Shown here in pieces: positions 54,964 to 64,000 of a stretch of 64,000 nt of DNA. A model generated the notes under the pieces. That model was given only the letters and a program-made list of their open reading frames with translations, ran no database searches and was not told the origin of the DNA. The position numbers and the translations under genes are program-made. The first letter of the stretch is position 1; each line of letters begins with the position of its first letter. Source of the stretch: Aphrocallistes beatrix (taxonomy: Eukaryota; Porifera; Hexactinellida; Sceptrulophora; Aphrocallistidae); assembly GCA_963281255.1 (NCBI GenBank), contig OY725493.1, forward strand, positions 3,255,857 to 3,319,856, written 5' to 3'.

Positions 54964-56679
54964 GTTTGTTTTCTTTCTAATATACTATTCAAAGTTTTAA
55001 TTTTTACGAATCTACTTTTCTTTTCATTAATATTCTATTAAATTGATGAAAAGTCATTCTTTAGGTCATTTCACATTATTTGTAAACATTGGCATATAAT
55101 AGGGTGGGACAATATGTTATATAGTTCTCTCCGCCCCAGCATAAAAATTAATCGGCATGTGTCATATACTGCACTTTTACAGTTGCATCCTTAATAATGT
55201 GTTGTGATACTACTACAATAGGTGTGTTAGAACAGCTTTTAGCCAACCATATATAATTATATATGATAGCGGTATTATCCTGTTTTCAACAAATCATGTA
55301 TTTGCAGAAGGCCAACGCATTTTTCTGATTTCGTGATATAAATTAATCCAACAACTGAGCCATGTCCAGCGCCTCCCTTTCCTCCGTCACGACTCCTTCC
55401 CACAAATAAAGTGTTAATATTTCCTTCTACTTTTTTCTTGATTTTTATGCACCAAAATGAATAAATAATAAGATAAATTGGATCAAGATCATAGCCCCAT
55501 AGATGTTTTGAATAGCTGGAGATCGATATTTCAACGTCTTTTGAAAATTTTAAGGGGGTAAGCTCCCCCGCCTCCTTAATTGTTCGCTTCACTCGCTCAC
55601 GACCCCCCCCAATTCTAAAATCATGGCTACGTTCCTGTTTTAAACTGGTCTTCTCATTCTAGCAGGGTTTAAGTTGGCCACCTACATTAATTTCACTTGA
55701 GCCGCCACTGCCTCTCCTGATATTTGAATGTATTCTAGTCAGGCTAGGTGTACAACAAGAACGAGCAAACTTGGAAGATTTTGGCCTTGTTATAATCAAA
55801 CTGCCTTCAGCTTCCAGGGGCTCTCTCCGGGATCCCACTGGGGGACTCACAGCGCCTTTTTTTTAACCATAGTTCTACGCCACTGTTTGTAAACAACAAT
55901 AACAAAAGAACCTAATTTTTAAAAAAATTCCTGAGTTTAGTTACAACTTTTAATTTTAAGCGTAAAAACTACCTTAAATGTATTTTCAATCAACCATACC
56001 TATCATTTTTAGAAAGGACGCACCACAGTCTCCTCTACATGATTCTTGGTTTCGATTTTACAAAATGCCTTTTAATGTTTTCGTTACAATTTCAAAGGTT
56101 ACTCCAAACTCGGGCTTCTTTAATTTCAAACATCATGGCCACGTAAAATCGAAACCAATCATTAGTAGATAAGACTGTGCTGCTCCTTTTTGTGTTGGTC
56201 ATTTTTTTTGTAGACTGACTATTTTTTCAAAGTTATAGGTTGGGAATTTTATCAAAGTTTGAATTCATTTATTTAGCTGAGCACTTTAGTTTGGAAAAGC
56301 CTCCAAAGAGTTCTGAGTTCTTCCCGAAAAAAAGATTAAACAAAACATGTTAGATTTTCAGTTTCATTTAGCAAAAACACTTTCAGTTAGAACACTTTGA
56401 ACTAAAGCGTTTCCCAACGTGGGGTGCGCAGACAAAATTTCGGGCGCACTGGACAAAAATTTGGGAGTGAAAGTGAGAACATATCTGGCCGTGAAAGATT
56501 GAAGTATTTCTTGTCTTGAAGTTTATAATTTCCAAAAATTTGGGGATATACCGATTTAACCTGTGGACGTCCAGGAATGTTGAAGTGAAAGTGAAAGTGA
56601 ATTGAAAGTAAACTGAAAATGAAAATGAATGCTGGGTCATTTTTATTTATACCTTTGACCCCAAGTATTCCTCGGGTTT
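54964..56679. other. Presumed intron of the kinase gene, with repeat fragments
   Basis: No further kinase exon recognised. It contains GC-rich repeat patches (55360-55400, 55555-55605, 55800-55860) and, near 56400, GCGTTTCCCAACGTGGGGTGC, which resembles a hAT-type end. A GTGAAAGTGAAAGTGAA tract lies at 56583-56599. Frames at 55275-55592, 55659-55850 and 55978-56172 lack recognisable motifs. Confidence 0.35.
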
Positions 56680-57846
56680 TAAAGTTCAAATATTACAAAC
56701 AATGTAAAATGAGTCATTAAGGATAAATAGAAGCATTTATAGGCATATATTCACAATTGTACTAATGAATTTAACATAATCGAACCAAATTTGTGTGAAA
56801 ATATTCAAATTCGCTGAAAATACAGAAATTTCTTAGAGGCCCCCTAATCCCGAACAATTCCAGCTATTGTGAATAATAATTCATGTTTTACTGCTATAAA
56901 ATAAAATCTCTCCATTTATAATGAAAAAGGAGCTTCGAAAAAGTATATTGGGTAGTTAAAACAATAGTCTACGACTTTATGTTTTCAAGTAAGGGTTTTC
57001 GAAGAATTCTATGTCACCACATGACAATATCTTTAAAACATAACATTCCATAGTATGTAGTGCCATTATTATTAATGAATCATATATCTATATCGTTATA
57101 AAAAGTATATTTGCAATTTTGAACTAAGAATTTGGGTTTAGATTTACAGAGAAAGAGATATATCTCCTTTTTGGCCCTAAATACGGGGTTTTGATCGAAT
57201 ATGCAAGGTCCAAGGTCATAACTTCCATAGTAATTATGGAAAGTATTTAAAATTTTCTATACACTCACATTAGTTTCAACAATTTAAATTATGTCTAACA
57301 TCATATCCTCAATTAGACACATATTTCTTGATTAGGTTCGCCATTTTCTAATTTATTCAATGGTCCCCATTGCATATGTATTACGATGAATCAATGATAA
57401 GTCTTGAAATATATTATTTAATAAAGGAATGCTTGAGGAACCTATATATTATCTTATGCATCCCTTCATTCAAAATTTTAATGGATATAATATATTCAAC
57501 AGTTTTTTAAGATATACATTGGCATCTTTCGGGGCCTACTGAGGTTATATGCCCGAATATTATCCAGAAATAGTCATAACTTGCGAAGTATTGGTCGGAT
57601 CTGAACAGTTTTTCTTAAAATGATTGAAATTTAAATCTCAAATAAACAAAAAAACAAAGGATAAATGTGTCAAAACCCTCCAATTATTTTCATTTTAGTC
57701 ATGCTTAACTTTAGGGTGATCAACCCACAAAATCAAATTAGCTACCGTCTAATTAATACGATTAGATGGTAGACCACTCAATAATACAATGAAATTAACG
57801 GTAAAAAAGTTTTTACGTTGGGCAAAGTTAATCGAAGGTGCTATCC
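56680..57846 (+). mobile_element. TTAA family A element, 5'-truncated copy
   Basis: The family A body from AAGTTCAAATATTACAAAC (like 47551) to the right end GGTGCTATCC before TTAA (57847-57850). The left end is missing. Non-coding. Confidence 0.6.
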
Positions 57847-57850
57847 TTAA

Positions 57851-58160
57851 TTCTAAAATCTGAACTTTACAGCATTCCAATCTCCAAAATCAGGCATAGA
57901 GTTGTTTTTCTCTGTTTTGTCTATTGAGTTTGTATTTGTTGATTTAAATATTCTAAATTTGAAAATAAAGAGATGTAGTATGCCGGTTATATTAATGCTT
58001 AACCATGGCCTATTCGATTCAGGCCTCACAGTAAAATGGTAAATTTGGACCAGTGATGGGTCGATGCCAATTGAATACATACAAGATTACCTTAAAATCG
58101 TTAAGCATGCTGAATAGACCTTAAGAGTGTATAAATAGCATATATAAATATGGTGTTAAG
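57851..58160. other. AT-rich spacer, nothing recognised
   Basis: The minus-strand frame 57853-58080 has no recognisable motif. Confidence 0.35.
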
Positions 58161-58860
58161 TTGATTAGTAGTAATATATTTGCGCAATAGGCTATATTAA
58201 TTTTTGAGTTTAGTGATATTAAGCGTTCTGATTAATTTATTTTCCACATAGAACCGGAAAGTGAATGAGTGGTACCAAAAAGCCGGAATTTTTCATGGAA
58301 TGTTGCTACATTTCTCCAGCGTTGCAATGAAAATGCATCTAGTCAGTTGGGGCCATATTTTGAACAGTAATAATGGCATTCAAATTTAATCGCCTTTGAT
58401 AGGCAATATGCTACTTTCTATTAGGTGATAATATAATTTATACTTCTAAACTCAATACTAGTTTTCGAGTTTTAACCAATTAATCATTTATTATTTATCA
58501 CATTTTGTAATTTGTCCAATAACCCGAAAACAATTGAGTCTATAAGTACAAATTTGATTTTCACCTAATAGAAAGCATCCTATTGTCTATCCAAGGTGGT
58601 CAAATTCGAATGCCTAGTAGTTATTACAATCCTCAAAAATATGACCCCAACTGACCAAAATGCGTTTTCATTGCAGCGCTTGTGGAGTGTAGCAACATTC
58701 TATGAAAATTCCTCGTTTTTTCGTACCACAAATTCACACCCCGGTTCTATGTGTGAAATAAATAGATTAGAGTCTTTAGAAGCGTGCTTAAAACGGTTTT
58801 GAATATCACTAAATTCATAGTTAAAATAACCTATTGCGCAAATATATGATCACTAATCAA
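58161..58860. mobile_element. 700-bp palindromic element
   Basis: The ends TTGATTAGTAGTAATATATT and TTGATTAGTGATCATATATT (complement) extend into arms of about 340 bp that match along their length, for example TTTGCGCAATAGG/CCTATTGCGCAAA, CATAGAACCGG/CCGGTTCTATG and CTATTAGGTGA/TCACCTAATAG, turning near 58510. It is an inverted-repeat element without coding capacity. A degraded relative of one arm appears at about 26340-26410. Confidence 0.65.
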
Positions 58861-58940
58861 AAATTTAACAACAGATATGAGTACTTTAACGCCATTTTTA
58901 TATATGCTTTTAGTTTGCAGACTATTCTATGTATAGTAGC

Positions 58941-61515
58941 TAGGGATCGACCGGTCCCCCGGCCCCGGTGCCGGTCAATCCGGGCCATTTCTGTCCCGGC
59001 CCCGGCCCCGGCTTAAAGTCCTGAACCTGGCCGGGGCCCAGTTGAGTTGGAAAAACATGTTGTTTACGAAGGAAACTTTATAATTGTATGACAACTACAT
59101 AAATTTAGCCTATTACCTACTTGCACTAACTACCTATACTAACAAATCTGCACTAGCTACCTATACTAACGAATCTACTATCTACCTATACTAACAAATA
59201 TTTAAGCCGAACTTTCATCATCAATTTCTGAGTTGCGGTTTGGAAGATCAACTTCAGGAGGTGGCTGAGGTAGCTTGAACGAACCAAACCCAATGGTTCG
59301 AAGGTTGTATTTTAGAAACAACAGCTTCTCTATGTTAGGAGGGAGCAAACGGATCCTATCACCTTGAGAAATCTTGCTCGCTATTTTAAATTCTCGTTCA
59401 CTTGGAACTGATCCGCAAGGTGAACTCAAATACCGAAAGGCAAGTCTTGACAAAATTGGATATAGGTTCAAGTTTATGCGCCAGTACCACAATGGATCTA
59501 GCTCTCTGGGAATTCTCTTGTCAGCGAAGTAGAGGAATATTTCTTTTTTAACTTTGTCTCTGATCGTATCCATCTCACCACCAATGGTAGAATTACTTAC
59601 CGAATCGAATTTATCATCTGAATCGCTTAAAATTTCATCCCAACAACTGTTCGCGCTGGAATTGGCTTCAATTTCAAAACTGGTTTGTGCTGGAGACCCT
59701 TCAATGATATTAGAAGCAAAACTAGTCAATTTCACTTTTGCCTCTTCTGCTTTCACTTTGTCCATAAAGCCAGACGTTTTATATCTAGGATCCAGGAGAG
59801 TGGCCACTGCATGCACTTCACTAACTTCGACATCAACGAGATGCACTCGGGGGTCTTGCCCCCTGAAATAACTGTTCATTTGTACGACCATTTCGTTTTT
59901 CATGGTACCAATTCCAAATTCATCAATAGCATTCAACTCATAAAATATTTTCTTGATTAATGGCATGGTATCGGAAATGCAAGCATATTCGTGCTCTGCA
60001 TCCAATGTTGCATCGGAGAATGGTTTTAATAAACGAATTACCTTTGGGATGAGCATTCAGTCATTTGGATTTAGTTGATATTCTGTAGCAATATCGATAT
60101 CATCTTCTGCACAACGAATAGCACGTTTCTGCTGCATTAACCGGACTAACTTATTATAGTAAGAACTCCAGCGTGTTTTCTCGCCTAAAATCAAAGTGCA
60201 TCCAGGAACCCCATTGTGATCTACTTGATGGCCTCTGAGAATTCCCATCGCCTTCGGACTCTTTCGAAAAAAAGAAATCAATTTGGTGGCACGTCCGATC
60301 ATGGATTTAACTCCACTTTGTTCAAAAATAGAATTCATGACCACCAGATGTATCATATGTAAAAAACAACCTGCATTATCCTGTTTGTTGAGAAACATCG
60401 CATTCACCATATTGAGGGCATTATCTCGCACTATCAAGTGGATCTTTCCTTCTAATTTCCAATCAGAAACTATCATGCTTAACGTCTTGGCAATCGAATC
60501 AGCTGTATGTGCCACATCATAGGGAAAACAACGAAGCACAATTGCCTTTCGCTCCCCTTCCTTGTTGATGAAATGCAGCGTGAAGCTAATAAAAGCGTGC
60601 TGACTCTTTGATGTCCAAATATCAGTCGTTGCACTACAATAATCTCCGATATTATTGTGCAACAATTCCATGATTTTGAATTGTACGCGTCTGCATATAT
60701 CTGTAATAATCTTTTGGCGGAGTACTTTCTCACTTGGAACATCGAATTTGTGATTTAAATGACTAATTAAAAAGTTGAATCTCTCGTTTTCGACTGTTGT
60801 GTAAGGGAGAAGCGAATCACAAATCCATTCAGCCAATAAATAATTTCCGCTGATCTGATCAGGATGATCAGGAAGCCATTTGTTTTTCAACTCGAATGTT
60901 TCTCCTAGACTCAGTTGTTTTTGTGAACCTGGAGTAGCCAAAACGTAGATAGACTGTTGTTCGAATTCTCCTCATCTCTTCTGTACCGCTTTGCTTCATC
61001 AGCTTTTCGCATCATCATTGCCTCCTTGTATTCGGTAGGATGATACGATTCCAAGTGACTCCAAAGTGACTTAGTTGAAAAAGACTTTTTTGACCCTCCA
61101 TGAGTACCCCGTCGTATCTTTCTCGTTTTCCCGTGACATACTGAAATGTTACAATTGGTAATTGATTCATCTGCAAAATCAACATCATATAAATTCCAAA
61201 CCCCAGATGCGACCTTTTGGCCATTAATATGAATAGTAATTCGAAACAATTAATGGTACTATTTATTATATTATATGATATTTACCTTTTGACGCTTTTT
61301 TGATATGGATACGATTGGATTACTATGTATTCAGAATCCAGACATTTGATTACAGTTACAATTCTATTCGTACTCACTATTGCTCATTATAATTGCGGTG
61401 TTATATTTTTATAAGGTTACTAACGCAACTTGTATTTTATTTAGCATCAACTCCGGTCCCGGCCAAAAACAGTTCAGCCCGGCCCCGGCTAAATTCTCCC
61501 CCCGGTCGATCACTA
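58941..61515 (-). mobile_element. Complete hAT transposon with perfect 8-bp target duplication
   Basis: Ends TAGGGATCGACCGG (58941) and, in complement, TAGTGATCGACCGG (ending 61515), flanked by ATAGTAGC at 58933-58940 and again at 61516-61523. Very GC-rich subterminal CCGGCCCCGG blocks sit at both ends. The transposase is on the minus strand. A short deleted relative is at 20138-22752. Confidence 0.93.
59202..61249 (-). pseudogene. BED-finger hAT transposase (ZBED-like), two breaks
   Basis: From 61249 downward: a BED-type zinc finger (VWNLYDVDF, NCNISVC, WSHLESYHP), then the RNase-H-like core with ATTDIWTSKSQHAF (first D), IHLIVRDNALNMV (second D) and a long helical insertion, and the C-terminal dimerisation region LAFRYLSSPCGSVPSEREF near residue 600. 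About 680 residues in total, normal for the family. Two breaks: a frameshift near 60943-60950 at a T run, and a TGA at 60057-60059 followed directly by the same frame from 60056. No ATG is obvious upstream of the BED finger, so a short first exon may be missing. Nearly intact ends and few breaks mean recent activity. Confidence 0.9.
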
Positions 61516-61738
61516 ATAGTAGCCAACTTCTAAATGAGTGCCTCCTTATATTTTTCCCTCCATAATGGCTTAAGTGCAAGAAGAATGAAATTTTGGAAAA
61601 GGGCGTATGCTGTTTACCGGCAGACTACACGATTTTTGATCTAACATTTCGCGACACTTGAGACACCATTTAAAATCCAGATATGCTGTATCTCTGAATG
61701 CATGAATGCAACCCTATCTTTTTTTGGCGCATAAGGTA

Positions 61739-63104
61739 CAGTCTGTTTCATAATTATTTACAATTTTTGAGGTGATTTTGAATGACCATAACTTACTATG
61801 TAATCTGTTAGGCAGTACTTCAATGCAATTTTTCTCAACTATACACTCATTCTAACGATTTCTATTGATACCTTTCCAACTCTTTGATACCCAACTATTT
61901 TTTTAAAAATTTATTCACTTCCGGCGGGCTTTTTTCTCCCTTTTTGGTCTCGAAGTTAATTCTGACAAGCTAGTTAAGGTATTTCAACTAATTTTCAGCG
62001 AATAATGCAGAAACAACGTAGAGAAGATGTGGCTAAGCCCATTGAAACTTCAAAACTTCCAATGAAGGACATTGCTTCTATGTGCGGTGTCACCCTGAAG
62101 ACGACCTATAATGTTAAGCAACGAATTTGAGCGGGCGAAAGCATTGAGCACAGGGGTGGAGATGGGCCTAAAAGGTGCCTCAACAAAGGAGACAGGATCT
62201 CACTCTCTAAATATTAAAAACAATCCCCGAATTTCTTTGCGGACTATGCAGAGTAGTCTAAAGGTTTCACGAGGAGTTGATGTGTCGTATTCAACGGTGA
62301 GGAGATGCATCAAATAGATGTCCTATTCCAAGAAAACTACCATCAAAGGACCAAATATTACTCCCTCCCATGAAGCATTGAGAGTTTTATGGGCTAAGAG
62401 ACACAAGTTCATCAATTGGAACAAGGTTTCTTTACGGATGAGTGCTCCATTTGGCTTTGTGGCGGGAAAGTACAGAGTGGACCAAGGGTACTCAAAAGCC
62501 CGTCATCAACATTTCGAGACATTCACCCAAGATCCATATTTGGGGATGGATATCTACTCGAGGAACTACTCCTGTGCATATTTTTAGAGAGAATTTCAAT
62601 TCTATCGCATATTGTAATGTGATAAATGAATGTTTGACAGAGACAGCAGACCTACTCTATCCAGATGGATGGAAACTCCAGGAGGATAATTCATGTATCC
62701 ATAAACCCAAGCTCTCTGTCTCATACAAAGAGGATCGCGCCATTAGATGCATAGATTGACCATCCTGCAGCCCTGATTTGAATCCTATGGAGAATTTATG
62801 GGCTGTTCCGAAGAAAAGGATTCTAAACAGGGCTCCTAAGACGTTCGAAGATGTAAAAAACTATGTCGATATAGAGTGGGGAACCTTTGATCCAGAATTC
62901 ATTGGAAACTTCACAAAATATATACGTAAGCGGTGCGATCTTGTGATTGCTGCTCAAGGCAAAAAGATTAACTATTAAACCATATCCTATTTAATTGTTA
63001 ATAAGGGGCCATAGAACCAAAATAAAACTTGAATGAGTGTATATCAACTTGAGTTATCAAGTTGCATTGGGTATAATAATTGTAAATAATTATGAAACAT
63101 ACTG
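61739..63104 (+). mobile_element. Tc1-like transposon, copy 2, full length
   Basis: 1366 bp with the same inverted ends as 20380-21749 (one mismatch at the right end) and TA duplications at 61737-61738 and 63105-63106. It differs from copy 1 by scattered substitutions and small indels, so the pair is fairly recent. Confidence 0.93.
62005..62978 (+). pseudogene. Tc1-family transposase (DD34E), broken, copy 2
   Basis: The N-terminal helix-turn-helix frame starts at ATG 62005 and meets TGA at 62128, the same stop as in copy 1. Later pieces carry the catalytic region (RVLWAKRH..., the FFTDECSIW equivalent at 62422, LQEDNSC, DLNPMENLW) and the end CDLVIAAQGKKINY at 62978. Breaks include TAG at 62315, TGA at 62757 and frameshifts near 62200 and 62430. 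The enzyme is dead; the C terminus here is in frame, unlike copy 1. Confidence 0.88.
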
Positions 63105-63191
63105 TACATGAGACAATTTTAACATATTGTGCCGTTTCAGTTTTTTTCACAATCTTGATTTTAAAATTTATTATCCATTTCACACTATATA

Positions 63192-63669
63192 CAGTACCCG
63201 GACAAAAGTATTCGGCCACCACAGGACCCGCCATACAAATAGTATTAAAGTGGGTTTATTCATAAAGGAATATGTACTCAAACTGTAAGGAATACTCTAT
63301 TTTTTATTTCAAATTCGTAAACTACACATTCTAATTACTCATAATTGATAGCATCAGCTTAATTACTAACTCCCAAGTTAATAAATATCAACATTTGATA
63401 CTTGATGCTACTTGTCCCAAGTCACAGCCATTATATATAATGGCGTTTAGTGACACAAAGTGGCATAGGTTGATAATTTTATACATAAGAATAAGTAATT
63501 AAGTTGAAGCTCTCAATTATGAGTAATTAGAATGTGCAGATTACGAATTTGAAATAAAAAATAGAGTATTTTCTACTGTTTAAGGACATGTTCCTTTTTT
63601 AATAGATCTAATTTAATACTATTTGTATGGAAGTATTCGTGGTGGTCGAATACTTTTGTCCGGGTAGTG
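63192..63669. mobile_element. Tc1-type palindromic MITE (CAGTACCCGGACAAAAGTAT)
   Basis: 478 bp with inverted CAGTACCCGGACAAAAGTAT ends, TA duplications at 63190-63191 and 63670-63671, and inverted similarity through most of its length (ATTTCAAATTCGTAA/ATTACGAATTTGAAAT and AATTACTCATAATTGA/TCAATTATGAGTAATT). The termini resemble those of Tc1-like elements. Non-coding. Confidence 0.82.
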
Positions 63670-63803
63670 TATTTAGATTAAATTTCAATTTTTCTGGATT
63701 TAACACCCGTTACCAGAAGCTATTGTGAAATTTGAGATCGTGAGAGAGCTTAATTTTAATATTTAACTATACTTTTTCATTGATTCGAGTACGCAACGAT
63801 TAA

Positions 63804-64000
63804 GGTTGGTATTTCCTTCCAGAACTAACTCAAAAAATTATTTTCTCCTGAAATTTTTTGTGGAAACTGTTCTCAATGAGTTATCTGCAAAAATACTTGT
63901 TTTTTTCCCAAATCACCTAATTTTTAGAAGACATTCAAGGAAACTTCAATGGCTTATGCCTCTTTTACTCAATTATTCTTGCAAGAAATGGTTGAATAAA
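63804..64000. mobile_element. TTAA-flanked family B element, left end (runs off the window)
   Basis: GGTTGGTATTTCCTTCCAGA follows TTAA at 63800-63803 and the sequence matches 52960-53200 closely. The right end lies beyond the window. Confidence 0.7.

Noticed and set aside
1-64000. tRNA or rRNA genes
   Set aside because: No cloverleaf with A and B boxes or rRNA core sequence was recognised by eye; a covariance-model scan would be needed to exclude them.

Overview
The window looks like an AT-rich metazoan (probably invertebrate) nuclear chromosome segment. Evidence: many eukaryotic DNA transposons, short canonical GT..AG introns inside one of them, and one recognisable animal gene exon (SLK/STK10-type Ste20 kinase). 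I cannot name the species. Host gene content is very low: one 44-codon exon is the only stretch I would defend as a host gene. Almost everything else is mobile DNA nested in mobile DNA.

Region 1 (1-14843) is the striking part: about 14 near-identical 1054-bp units of a circular single-stranded (CRESS-type) Rep replicon, integrated as a tandem array. About four units run forward, a 200-N gap follows, then about ten units run in reverse. Each unit carries a partial Rep (tail of the HUH endonuclease plus a full SF3 helicase) and a perfect 11-bp-stem origin hairpin presenting the nonanucleotide TAGTATTAC, with a 15-bp iteron-like tandem repeat beside it. No capsid gene is present. The units are more GC-rich than the rest of the window. 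The array extends past the left edge and ends sharply at about 14843 in ordinary repeat-rich DNA. I treat it as a young, broken viral or satellite fossil.

Region 2 (14844-30600): TTAA-flanked palindromic elements, Helitron-like elements, a Tc1 copy inside a short hAT derivative that itself splits a decayed coding fragment, hAT and Mutator-like transposase fragments, and a foldback element built from an AAT-TCTTAGAA-like motif.

Region 3 (30600-36400): a decayed fragment of an unnamed repeat-associated protein, a complete mariner (DD34D, one in-frame stop, TA duplication) and a complete P-element-like transposon with terminal inverted repeats and an 8-bp target duplication.

Region 4 (36400-57850): mainly repeated insertion of one non-coding ~1.9-kb TTAA-flanked family into itself, decorated with several pogo/Tigger-like MITEs, a hAT MITE and minisatellites. 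The kinase exon lies at 54832-54963.

Region 5 (57850-64000): a 700-bp palindrome, a nearly intact BED-finger hAT element with a perfect 8-bp target duplication, a second Tc1 copy, a Tc1-type palindromic MITE, and the start of another TTAA-flanked element. Nested insertions give a relative chronology for many families.
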